Assembly (NCBI GenBank): GCA_001692895.1
Contig: KV748279.1
Coordinates: 1 to 64,000, forward strand
Reading direction: 5' to 3'
DNA: 64,000 bases
Source: Cenococcum geophilum 1.58
Lineage: Eukaryota > Ascomycota > Dothideomycetes > Gloniales > Gloniaceae
Made by a program: the position numbers and the translations under genes. The number at the start of each line of letters is the position of its first letter. Within the stretch, counting starts at the first letter, position 1. The notes beneath the pieces are model-generated. The model did not search any database, had not been told where the DNA came from, and saw only the letters and a program-made list of their open reading frames with translations. Of the stretch, positions 21,680 through 32,577 are shown piece after piece.

Positions 21680-24020
21680 TTACCTATAAGCGGCGGCGAC
21701 TTGTGGCTGGCGTCTCTTTAAGCGAGGCGTATAATCATCGGACTGTCGCAATTTACCATCCTCTTGATCAGTCTCATCATAGCTTCGTTTCCTTGAGGCG
21801 GAACTTTCAGTGCGCTGCAGCCGAGGCTCCGGTGGACCGATTTTGTCAGCCCCGTTCGTTGCGTTAGTCTTATTTTCCATTTCGAAGTCAGAGCCTGCTA
21901 AGGTACGATTGCTTCCCTCGGATCGAGCAGGGCTATCGCGCGTACCATCGTAGCTAGCATGTCCATTGGCGCGATTCAATGGCTGATCAACCTTCCACGG
22001 GTCATGGGATGGAGAATTCTCGGATTCAGGGAGGAGGGGAGGATGTGAATGATGAGATGGCATTGAGCCGTAGCCGCGCTGAGGAGGTTGCCCATATGAC
22101 GAACTCCGGTAGCCGCTGTACGAATTAGAGCGGGGGGGTCCCTTATCGCCGTAAGGTCTGGTAGTACGTCAGTTAAATTCATAGCTATACGAACAACCTT
22201 CTTACCGTGGGGGTTTATCTGGAGTTTTCATGGGCTCCTCTACAGGTTGAGGAGGCATATAGGCTGGACCTGGAGTCGGAAATACTGGCTTTGGTGAACC
22301 CGTAACGCCCAATTGAGCAAGTATATCTTCCTGACTTTGATCCTTTGCAGCCGAAGGCTGGGCGTGTGGAGAATCTGATTTATCCCTTGCGTCTGATTCC
22401 GGCTCGTTGGCAGAATGTTGACCTGAAGTCAAGGCTTGCTCAAGGTTATCCATGACGTTCCAATTAGAATCAGTTATTTCTCTATCTTCTCTATCCTGAA
22501 CAACCTCTTCGACTGACCAATCAGGACGGTCGCGGTTTGCAACCACATCCTCCAAAGATATGAGCTCAACGTTTATGTCCGGAAATTCGACGAAAATCGG
22601 ATCGTCCATGACATTGGGCCAATCGTCTGTTTGTCTCACATTCAAGAAAGCTTCGTGCGAGTTCTCTAGTGTGAAATAGATGGACACGGACTCTCCGTTT
22701 CCAAGCTTCTCGGCAGGCGGCCGCAACGCTTGTTCTTCTGCTTCGGCATATGTCGAAGGCAGAGCACGGGTCACCTGCTTCGCTGGGCGCCATACTATAG
22801 AACATTAGACTCTCATACCGAAACTCTGGCGTTGATGACTCACAGATAACACCAAGGCTCAGATTCGGATCGATTGGTTCATTTCCTTTCGGCCATATGG
22901 CACCATCGAAGTCGAAGTCCCAGTCATCCCAAGCTAGGTATAGTTCACCGGGCTTTGATCCATTGGCCGGGTCGGGGTTCATGCTCACAGCGCTGGAAGG
23001 CTGTCCTTGAATCGGTGTGGTTTGATCTGTGTGAGGCTGTGCCGGGGTTGGAATAGGCGTTGCGTTCGGGTCTTGTGTGCTTGGAGGAGGCTGGGGGCCA
23101 TACGGACCATACTGATCATTTGGAGGATAAGGCGGTTGTTGATTTGGAGGTTGCCAAGGTTGTCCGGACTGTGGATATGGCGGGGCATTAGGATCCGGTG
23201 GACCTTGAGGCGGCTGGCCGGATTGAGGCGGGTAGCCTTGGTAGCTTGCTTGCTGAGGTGGATAGCCTTGTGGAGGTTGCTGATAGCCTTGCGGTTGCTG
23301 ATACCCTCCTTGATTTGGCGGGTAACTAGGCTGAGGATAGCCTTGCTGATAATTCTGAGGAAGCTGTTGGTACCCTCCAGACTGTTGATAATTTGGCGGA
23401 GGTCGATACGGGCCTTGCTGTGGCGGGTAACTTTGTGGTTGCTGATAGCCTTGATTCTGTTGATAGTTTGGAGGTTGTTGATATCCCTGCTGATATCCAC
23501 CTTGTGGAGGAGGCTGATAACCACCCTGAGGTGGTGGATACTGGTTCTGTCCGTAGGGAGGACCTTGATTTTGTGCAGGACCACGATAACCTGGTGGAGG
23601 TGGATAGCGTGTGATTATTGGATTGCCTTTACGCTTCTGATATGGCGGTCTATCACGTTATCAGCACCATTAAACTACGACTAGTTTACGAGACACGTGC
23701 CGAAGTGAGTCATAGTTGGTTATGCGTAATCAATTTTACACAAAAATAATGCAATGATCACAAAATAAGAAATCATCGAGCATGACTTACTGACTAGGAG
23801 GTTGCCCTTGCTGTGGAGGAGCACCCTGAGGATATTGAGATTGGCCATAGGGTGGCTGCTGATAAGGCTGTTGACCGTACGGAGATTGCTGACCATATGG
23901 CTGTTGAGGATATTGCTGTGGTTGTTGACTGTAAGGTGGTTGCTGGTACGGTGGCTGGCCATTTGCGTACTGGGGTGGTTGATATGGCGCCGTGCCTGCC
24001 GCGGGACCACTCCACGCCAT
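21680..24020 (-). CDS. Pro/Gln/Tyr-rich conserved fungal protein, 700 aa
   Basis: Four exons on the minus strand: 24020-23791, 23649-22844, 22794-22206 and 22157-21680, giving 700 residues; introns are 141, 49 and 48 bp. The first 320 or so residues are a low-complexity region of repeats such as YGQQPYQQPP and GGYQQPQGYQQ, prion-like in composition. A folded conserved block follows: GELYLAWDDWDFDFDGAIWP, DPNLSLGVILWRPAKQVTRA, and GNGESVSIYFTLENSHEAFL (about residues 318-420). The C-terminal third is charged and disordered, ending KRRQPQVAAAYR. I recall closely similar proteins of unknown function in other filamentous ascomycetes, but cannot name a function. The long Q/P repeats give large shadow frames on the plus strand. 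Confidence 0.85.
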
Positions 24021-24955
24021 CCGAAAACAGCCTTTCTAGCTAATGGAATATGAGAATACAATTCTGTCAAAAGCAAGATGAGGCTTTGATGAACGAAGTT
24101 GTGGGTATAGTTATCTTGGTGGAGTAGAGAAGGGAAAAGTGGGGGATTTACTTACGTCTCAAGCTAGATTCAGTTCACAAGGCTTGGCGAAGAAAATGCA
24201 CAAGCCTTCGCAAGGCAGTAGGCAGCACGTATTGGAGGCCTTTGGGTTTTAAAAATTGAGTGAAAGCAAGAGTATTATAGAGATAAACGTGGTGAATGAG
24301 AGACTTAAAATTTTAAAGCTGATGAGGTGAGAGGGAGAACAGCCGCCAAGAGAAAGAGCTCCAGAGACCAGGTGAGACGAATTGGCTATGGCACAGAGTG
24401 TCTGAAAGTAGCGGAGACATGGGAAATGTGTAGAACAGGCTGAAGATGGGCTGCTATGCACGACTTGCCGTTGGTGAGGTTGGACGTAAAGGTTATTAGT
24501 TTGATGTCTTCCGAAGCGGCGCTCTCGCTGACTAAGTGATTATTGCGGGCTTCTTGCAACGCGATTCGTTCAACTGTGCCAATGTAATGATTGTCTTTAA
24601 TAGGCTTTTTGAGAGCATGCAGAGTAGACTATAAAGATAGAATATGCAAAACTTATACAGACCTTCTTACAATTGCATTTAAGCTGTGGTAAAGGGTCTG
24701 GAAGTAACCCCGCGGTCACGACTAAAAGAGCTGCTGGTTGGCAGTGACTAAACGACCCGCGCCTCACAGTCATTCAAGTCTTCCATACCACCTCCAAATA
24801 CGTTGACTCCGGTAACAGCCTTGCTGCAGAGGAAATTCAGGATGCGTCGAGAATGATTTTACGATACAGACTTGGCAAACAGCTTGGATTTGTTTCCCTG
24901 AACCTTTGCGAATGAAGGAGCCGGCGCAAACCTCACCTACCGTAGACCTCTAGAT
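24021..24955. promoter_or_regulatory. Divergent intergenic region before PPG1
   Basis: Shared upstream region of the Pro/Gln-rich gene and the phosphatase gene. No gene, RNA or clear repeat seen. Confidence 0.4.
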
Positions 24956-26048
24956 ATGCCAGGTCTTCCGTGTAAGCAATATCTTTCCGGAACGAGAAAT
25001 ACCTTCAAGCTAACTTCTTCCTCCCTCCGTAGCAACTGTCGATCTTGATGAGTGCATAGCAAGGCTTTACAAGAAGGAACTCTTGGCCGAGTCGGTCATC
25101 GAGGCAATATGCGCGAAGACGAAAGAGCTCCTCATGAAGGAGAGCAACGTGGTGCACATCCTCGCACCGGTGACGGTCGTCGGTGATATTCACGGCCAGT
25201 TTTTCGACATGATAGAGATATTCAAAATTGGAGGGCCTTGTCCGGATACAAATTACCTGTTTCTTGGTATGCAAGCGGCCTCCCCTCCTTAGCACGCGAC
25301 ACCCTCCCGCGCAGACGTTCACTGACAATCTCGTTCGTTCGCAGGTGATTACGTCGACCGCGGCCTCTTTAGCGTCGAAACAATATCCCTTCTTGTCTGC
25401 CTCAAGCTGCGGTACCCGCACCGCGTACATCTCATCCGGGGCAACCACGAATCGCGTGGCGTCACACAGTCATATGGCTTCTACACCGAGTGCTCGCGCA
25501 AATACGGTAACGCGAATGTGTGGCATTACTTCACCGACATGTTCGACTTCCTAACGTTGTCCGTCGTGATCAACGACCAGATCTTCTGCGTGCACGGTGG
25601 CCTCTCCCCCTCCATTCACTCGATCGACCAGATCAAGATCATCGATCGCTTCCGCGAAATACCCCACGAAGGTCCTATGGCAGATCTTGTGTGGAGCGAT
25701 CCAGATTCCGAGCGCGACGAGTTCTCGCTGAGCCCCAGAGGCGCCGGGTATACATTCGGGGCACAGGTCGTGAAGAAGTTCTTGGAGGTCAACGCCATGT
25801 CACACATATTGCGCGCGCACCAGCTTTGCCAGGAAGGGTTTCAGGTGCTGTACGATGACCGATTGAGCACTGTATGGAGTGCACCTAATTATTGCTACAG
25901 GTGTGGGAATATGGCTAGTGTATTGGAGGTTAGTGATACCGGAGAGAGATTTTTTAACGTGTTCGATGCATCGCCAGAGAACGATGTGCACCGGGCGGAG
26001 CAGCAACAACAGCAAGGCAAAGAAGTTACGACGGAGTACTTCTTATAA
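24956..26048 (+). CDS. PPG1: PP2A-like serine/threonine phosphatase Ppg1
   Basis: Three exons: 24956-24971, 25033-25266 and 25345-26048, giving 317 residues. The first exon codes only five and one-third codons (MPGLP) before a GTAAGC donor. The metallophosphatase motifs are complete: GDIHGQ (about 56-61), GDYVDRG, RGNHE, and the HGGLSP and RAHQL blocks. The N-terminus LDECIARLYKKELL with LLMKESNVVHI is the signature that sets Ppg1 apart from PP2A, PP4 and Sit4/PP6. The C-terminal YFL is retained, the tail that is carboxymethylated in PP2A-type enzymes. In yeast Ppg1 works with the Far/STRIPAK-like complex and affects glycogen and mitophagy. A short poly-Gln run (five to six Q) lies near the end. 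Convergent with URK1, 301 bp apart. Confidence 0.94.
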
Positions 26049-26349
26049 CATGGACTTAGGGCTTGTATTGCTAAGCGGGACAGAGCTGCAGGATTTTTGG
26101 CGTCGAGCGCTCTGTAGTAGCAGCTAAAGATAGGAAGGTTTTTGGTGGCATTCGAGGCGTTTTGGGCTGCGTTATTCCCTTCCATTGATTTCGGGCTACG
26201 GTCGAGAGGTGTACAGTTTGGCTGTATCTGACATTGTCCGAACAGTAGTCGTAATGCTTGTACAGGAACGAAGCACATTCTGACAAGCACACCAGGAAGT
26301 CAAAGAGCATGAGCTTATGGTTCGCTGTACATATATGGATTTTGCTCCA

Positions 26350-28184
26350 CTAGCAACCTAGATATCTCGCTTCTACCCATCTGTTTTCCATATCATCTCC
26401 CATTCTACACATTACGACCCGCATTTCTGGGAAGACACTCAGTAGCCTGTTCACACCAACTCGCCCTGCCATGTACGTCACGAACACGATTCGATCCTCT
26501 GGGACTCCGTGGTCGACCAGCACGCGTACCGCCATAAGTGCTGCCCCGCCGGTTGACATTTGAGAATCGAGTAAGAGTAACATGGCGTGTTCCGACATAT
26601 CTAAAGATGATATCAGCATAACTACATGGAGATTAACAGTAAAAGAAAGCGTACCAGAGGCAAGGGCCCGGTAATGCAATTCAGGCTCTCCCGTTCGGTA
26701 ATTCGTTTGGATAAGAATGCGGCCCGTACGACAATCGGGTATAGTTCGCCGGAGACCAGTTTCAAGGACGCTGCCACCGCGTAAAATCACTACTGCACTG
26801 ACCTAATAGAGAAATGAGATTTTTGATGGGGAACGGGGGAACGGTCATAGAAGACGTACCTCTCCCGATCGGTCCAGACCCATGTACGCATTCCCATGAG
26901 GAGTCCAAACCTGCTTCGGCTGGAACGGAAGAAAATCAATGGCTCTCTCGATTAGAAGCGCAACCATACGGTCAAAGTAAAAGATATAATCTTCTCTGGG
27001 TGTTTCTGGGTTTAGAAGGAGGGTATTGATGCCACGGATTTGATTCGTCTGTTTTAGGATGGTGGCATTGGAGGACAAAGGAGCATCCTCAGCTACTTCA
27101 CCTAGCCGACGTAGTTCGATTTGGTGCAATTTTGATTTGTGTGAGAGTATCTTTTGAATACGGTCGGAGACCATGCCTAACATATATGAGATGACTCTAT
27201 TCTGCAACAATGGAGATATATGACATACTTATAGCAACCTTATTCTCAACTCCTCGAGGTATTATAATATCTTAAAGACGTAAGCTTTTGATTCAGAAGT
27301 CTTTTAGACAAAAGAAGGCTATTACTCACCAGCTATTTCTCGCTGAGGCCCAACGTATCTATGAAAATTTGGCTTCACAAAAGAAAACCATTGCTTGATA
27401 CAACCTTCTATGTCCCGTCCTCTCTCTTTAACATCGCGAAGGACTTGCTTGCTGCACCGTTAGCTTAGAAGATACTTTATTTCGAGAAGATAGATATACG
27501 TCGTCTGGAAAGGCAGAGATCGCTGTCTGCTTCAGCAAATATCTAAAGATCAGTTAGCTAGTGGTATAAGAAATGCTACGGATAGCAGAATGCTTAGGTG
27601 TTTACCTTTAAATCAAGCATATCTAGCACTCGCTGATCATGAAGGGCAAAAATGCCTTCTAATATTAACACATGAGGAGAATAGACGGTGGTAGCCTTAT
27701 CGAGTCGGGCATGCTTTTCGAAAGAGTAGACAGGAATCTCAGCCTTCTTCCTAGACTACCATGAGCAATTAGGCAAAGCTGGGATAAGGCTACGTATACC
27801 CTTCCTTGATATCTCGAAGACGATCCACCAAGATATCAAAGTCGATAGCGTTAGGCGAATCGAAGTCATACTCATTCCGAAAAGCTGCTGCTGACTGCTC
27901 CGGTGTCAAAGACTTGTAGAAGGAATCCTATAGTCCTATCAGGTATGCTCATGAGAACTCTGACATGTGAGGAGAGATCAGACCATTGACAAGATAACGA
28001 CCCAGGGAAGATTAAGAGATGCTACTATGGCAAGGGCCAAGGATGTTTTGCCGGAACCAGAGCTCCCAGCAACTCCAATAATGCTTGCATTCCCCCATGG
28101 CGGAGAATAATGACTTCTCTGGACCGACGCCATGGTGGGGGGAGGAATATGAGCCAAATTTCTTCCTGGAAATGATGATATCAC
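26350..28184 (-). CDS. URK1: Uridine kinase with C-terminal UPRT-like domain
   Basis: Nine exons on the minus strand: 28184-27984, 27927-27800, 27750-27606, 27542-27500, 27443-27330, 27270-27229, 27176-26860, 26802-26655 and 26600-26350, giving 462 residues. The Walker A loop is GSSGSGKT (40-47), followed by ILSMDSFYKSLTPEQ and the uridine-kinase blocks NEYDFDSPNAIDFD, LEGIFALHD and RDVKERGRDIEGCIKQWFSF. The last 200 residues are a uracil-phosphoribosyltransferase-like domain ending with DSQMSTGGAALMAV and VVMCRMGDDMENRW. It phosphorylates uridine and cytidine in pyrimidine salvage. The first intron has a weak donor (GTCTGA), so that junction is less sure. The start could also be the in-frame ATG at 28133, or there may be a further 5' exon. 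Nine exons in 1.8 kb is unusually dense for this window. Confidence 0.9.
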
Positions 28185-28730
28185 TCCATAGTAATATGTC
28201 GACGTATAAGACGGCTAACTATAGGATAGCAATAGACCTGGTCAGCAATAAGGGAAACAATCGGCATTCGTTTCTCGAGAAATTAGTGTGAACTTAAAGA
28301 GGCTGAAGCGAGGCTTGCATTAGTCAAGGTTACCCAATCGGAGTTCGTCTGAAAGGGTTGTGAATATCCAAAATCAACATACATGCGAGGGGTGCATACG
28401 CAGTGCAGATATTCACTTGGAAATATATTTCAGAGTCTCTCTTGGTACGCTTTCACAAGCCAGAAGTATTTCCATGGAGCTACCTAGCAACGCGGCGTAC
28501 ATAAACCGAAGCTGCATGGGACTTGTCGGTCAGCCGGCCTCGGGCTTGAACGCTGACATAAAGCGCCAAGCTGTCGCTAAGCGGGCTCCACTGTCGAAGC
28601 TGGACGTCGAGGCATCCCTCTCTCTCCACAGCCTGAAGAAAAATCTGCGTCCGGCCCTGTACCTCGACCTAGGTCGAACAGCGCCTATCCACAACTGATG
28701 GAGATACGGTAGCAACATCTCTCTTTCACC
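28185..28730. promoter_or_regulatory. Divergent intergenic region between URK1 and GID8
   Basis: 546 bp between the two starts. Short frames only. It may hold an extra 5' exon of URK1, which I could not fix. Confidence 0.35.
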
Positions 28731-29982
28731 ATGGTAATACCCACCACCTTGACTATGGCGCCTGACACGCAAACTTACCGTCCGTCAGAGCTCCTCCACC
28801 GTTTCAGTCTCGGCAGCCACGCCGACGCGGCATCCCTTCGAACGTCGGGTAGACGAAATCAAACCTTCCAAGACGTAAGACCTCCTCTATGTTTGCTACC
28901 TAGCACGACCCACTTCCTCTATCTTCTTCCATGATGTGCCAAATATCAAGTTGGGAATCTCTCCGAAATTCTATGTGGAGAACATGTTAACTTGTTTTTC
29001 TGATAATCTACGAGCTTATGCTCTCGTTGTTTATTCGCTTACCACGCTGCCTTGATGGGAGACAAGAAGCTAACATGCATCGCCGCTCTCGACAGGGATA
29101 TAAACTTCGTCATTATGGACTACCTGATCAACGAAGGGTATCCGTCGGCAGCGAAGAAATTCGCTATGGAAGCCAACATCCAACCGCCTATTGAAGAAGA
29201 ATCGATACGGCCAAGGGTGGAAATCCGGAATGCCATTCATGCCGGCGATATTGAGACTGCAATACATAAAATTAATGACCTCAACCCTCAAGTCAGTCTA
29301 TCTCCTCATTTTTTGTGCTCACCCTCTTGTTATGATTAATATAGTTCATGCACCACTCATAGCCTTCGGGTGTTGATGATAAAAAACTCCAAAACTTCAG
29401 TCTTCAATATGAACAACATTGTGTCATTTTCGCATATTTCAAGCCAGCCTCTCACCGCCAGTATAAGCTAACCTTATCCACATCTGGCAGATTCTCGACC
29501 TAGACCCTTCCCTCCACTTTGCTCTTTTGCGACTGCAGCTCATCGAACTCATCCGAAACTGCATGTCCACCCCTAATGCCGACATAACGCCCGCTCTTAC
29601 TTTCGCAACCTCACAACTCGCACCTCGAGCACCCACGAACCCAGAGTTTCTGGAAGACCTGGAACGAACGATGGCGCTCCTCATCTTCCCACCGGAAAAC
29701 CTAGCACCACCTCTTGCCGCTCTCCTAGACCCAAATCTACGGCAAACCGTCGCAAACCGGGTGAATGAGGCCATACTTGGCAATCAAGGTGCGCGCCGTG
29801 AGGCTCGGATAAGAAACCTCGTCCGGTTACGAGCATGGGCGGAGAAGAAGGCACGAGAAGCCAATAAGGACATTCCGTCCAAGTTGAGTCTGGGACTAGA
29901 CGCAGACAAAGAAGGCCACGATGACGACGATGACGATGAAGCTATGAACGGGAACGGCGAGGCCGATGCTATGGTTTCATGA
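28731..29982 (+). CDS. GID8: GID/CTLH ubiquitin-ligase subunit Gid8 (LisH-CTLH-CRA)
   Basis: Four exons: 28731-28733 (the ATG alone), 28789-28874, 29096-29291 and 29491-29982, giving 258 residues. The intron placed directly after the ATG (GTAATA to GTCAG) is needed because the conserved N-terminal frame (PTRHPFERRVDEIKPSKT) has no in-frame ATG before an upstream stop at 28750. The LisH motif is DINFVIMDYLINEGYPSAAK, followed by CTLH (VEIRNAIHAGDIETAIHKIN) and the CRA region (SLHFALLRLQLIELIRNC). The tail is acidic. In yeast Gid8 is a scaffold of the GID E3 ligase that degrades gluconeogenic enzymes; in other eukaryotes it is in the CTLH complex. Introns 2 and 3 are about 200 bp. Confidence 0.9.
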
Positions 29983-30630
29983 TGTGATTTCGGCATTTTG
30001 GCGGCGGCGCTTTTGGTACATGGGGTCTGTGGGGGGCGGCGTAAATGAATACTTAGGCTGTGGATCGGTTGGACGGCTCCGTCGACATTAGGCACATATA
30101 CCGGTCAGAAGCCCTTATTTTTGCGATGACTTGATGTAGGACATATCCCGTAATTAACGTAATACTATGCTAGCTGCACACTGCTTTCTCCAACTATGCG
30201 TATGCATTTCAATACGCACAGTGATGCCATGATTTTTCGCTTTGCCGAAACAATTGCTCGGGAACCTTTAGATCCTAGTCCATGTACTGCCCACTGTACG
30301 AAGTGGGAGGGCTAATTATCGGCGTACGGTTGCTCTGATGAATCGGTGGCTGCCTGTTTCCATCTTCGGCATGAACTTTTCCAGAATTTCTTCCATCTTT
30401 CACCTTAACGCCTAAATATACTTGAGTTCATCAAGTCTCCAGACAACCACTGACGAATCGCCAGCACTCTCGCCCCGCCATCCAGAGCGAGTTTCGATAA
30501 CGCCTAGTAGAAAACACGAAAAGGCCTAGAAAGGTTAATCTCATTGCCGGGCACAAGGGTTTTCCAACCCAGCATGCACATCCACAGCGCCACCCAGGCA
30601 GGAGCACCTCCAAGCATCTCTCAGAGTTCC
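29983..30630. other. Convergent intergenic region, no gene seen
   Basis: 3' flanks of GID8 and of the small Cys-rich gene. A short minus-strand frame at 30431-30646 overlaps the end of the Cys-rich gene and has no support. Confidence 0.35.
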
Positions 30631-31029
30631 CTACCTCTCCGGACATAGCTCTTTGCTTCCATCATCACGTCTCGCGGTTCTTCCACCGTCTCTTGCATTA
30701 TGACGCTTTGCTGTGTTCCCCACAATAGATCCCGGCGCCTGGAAATGCTTCCTCACTGTGTGTTCTATCTCCGGGTCGAGAAATTCCATCTCTTTTCCCA
30801 TTGGTTCTGCTGCTACTTCTATATCCAGGCTGGGCTTATTGCATCTCGGACAGACGGCCTGAACGCGGTAGACGTCCTGATGGCGGTTGGGACATCGTGG
30901 TGGGCTGCCGTATGTAAGGCCCGGGACAGGGTAGGGACGGAGGTTTTGGATCTCTGAGCACCGGATATGCATGTGTTCGCAATGTGAGTTGATGTTGCAA
31001 GGGTAGATGTAGGTGGCGGTGACGCACAT
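30631..31029 (-). CDS. Small Cys-rich fungal protein, 132 aa
   Basis: A single-exon frame starting MCVTATYIYPCNINSHCEHMHIRCSEIQN, with later RCPNRHQD and VCPRC. The spacing of Cys and His at the N-terminus and the later C-x2-C is like a family of short, zinc-binding-looking proteins common in filamentous fungi that often begin MC. No function is known to me. The second half is charged and lacks features. It lies at the edge of the accessory island, so it may be variable between strains. It could be a chance frame, but the Cys pattern argues against that. Confidence 0.6.
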   Translation of the reverse strand: MCVTATYIYPCNINSHCEHMHIRCSEIQNLRPYPVPGLTYGSPPRCPNRHQDVYRVQAVCPRCNKPSLDIEVAAEPMGKEMEFLDPEIEHTVRKHFQAPGSIVGNTAKRHNARDGGRTARRDDGSKELCPER

Positions 31030-31582
31030 AATTGGTGGTGTGCAGTTTAAAGCGTGATGCCTCTTAGCTTGTTAGGAGCTATGTAACCGGATCTAGAGGG
31101 TTTGGGCCACGCAGAAACGCCCAACAGCAGTTCCCCCAAATCCACTATGCTAAGGGTTGACTGCTTAGATCTGATTGAGCAGCAGGTTCGGATTGGCGAG
31201 TTAAGAAGTGTTTCTTGAAAACAAAGTAGTGTGCAGTGCATTTCCTCATTGATTGACGGTAGCGAGCGGCAGTACTAGGATGAGATATCGGAATGAGAGT
31301 CTTTTGGGCGATTAAAATTGCTATAATTGATAGTAGATGTACTCAGTATTCAATGATGTGTATATTACGTTGGAGAAGAACCGCAATATTGTAAGCGTTT
31401 AATTGATTGAGGAATTAAAGGAAGCCACGACCATAACATGAAGCAAGGGTAGAAGATGAACAGCACAGGCAAGAGTAGCAGGATAGAATTTTATAGACAA
31501 GTGAAGTAACGTGACTAAGTGGCCAACAAGGTATCGATTATCTCATAAATCAGACCCTCGGGAGACCGTTGGTACGTGCACT
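31030..31582. other. Intergenic, no gene seen
   Basis: Upstream of the Cys-rich gene and up to the inverted-repeat element. AT content rises to the right. No RNA gene seen. Confidence 0.35.
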
Positions 31583-32354
31583 ACGCGCAACGGGCGGGCA
31601 TACTGCTCCTTATTAACCAACGAAATTTTCTCCTGAGGGTGAGAGTTTATGGTCGCAGCTTTGGTGGTAACGGAGCGTCAAATGCACCAAAAATCACCTT
31701 TTTCACTGCTGTATCTCAACTATTTTATAGCTCCTAGTTATTATAAAAATACTACGAGGTAAGAGCTCTTTAGCTTCTCTATCTATTGCATTAAAAAATG
31801 ATGTTATAGCTATATTATATAAAATATTAGATATGGGCAGTCAGTCGCATTTGTGGTCAGTATTTTATCGCAACCTTGTCGCAAATCTTACCTTACTGCC
31901 ATACCTTATATATTTCTCTACATCTAATTATCTCTAAAACGCTAAAAGCTAAAAGCCCTTTATTTCCTCTATTGCCTCTATATTACGGCGATATTATAGC
32001 TCTATTTTATGAGAAGTTAGATATAGGTAATTAGTTAGTATTGGTTGGTTTTAGTTAAAATCTATAAACATCTCAATTTAAAATCCAACTTACGTTCTGC
32101 GACGATATATCTTACCCCCTAGTATTCTTAATAGGGGGTTATAATCTATAAGTATATAGATACGATTACCTAAAGAATCAATTGTATCAATAAAATATAT
32201 AATAAATCTTGTGGTTAGGACGTTGCTCGCAAAAATACACAATTTCTAATTTTTAAAACATTTACTTCTCACCAAGGCGACGCCCATAAGCTCTCAGATC
32301 CTCGGGAGAAAATTTCGTTGGTTAATAAGGAGCAGTATGCCCGCCCGTGCGCGT
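31583..32354. mobile_element. Non-autonomous TIR element, about 770 bp
   Basis: The two ends are inverted copies of each other over at least 60 bp: the left arm begins ACGCGCA then CGGGCGGGCATACTG, and the reverse complement of 32280-32354 reads nearly the same, with one extra A in the left copy and a few changes further in. The interior is AT-rich and has no open frame, so it encodes no transposase. Two diverged copies of a stretch containing GAT(G/A)TTATAGCT lie inside, around 31720-31850 and 31930-32040. No clear target-site duplication could be fixed, so the superfamily is open. Confidence 0.75.
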
Positions 32355-32577
32355 GTCGTCTTTTTTACCTAATTCTGAACCGTTATTACGTTATCGCGCG
32401 CGACGTCCTTAAGCAGTAACTATCGGGTATTCCCTATACTCCTTCTACCGTTATCTTCCTTATTAGCATACCTACCATTTCCTTTATTTTCTGCGAGATA
32501 CCATCAACGAATTAACTAATGGACACTAGAACACAGTTTATTCTAGTTTAACGTCAGCATTACTATTATAAATTAAG

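Noticed and set aside
23007..24053. Leu/Arg-rich and acidic plus-strand frames opposite the Pro/Gln region
   Set aside because: Mirror image of CAG/CCA repeats; the minus-strand frame joins to conserved exons.
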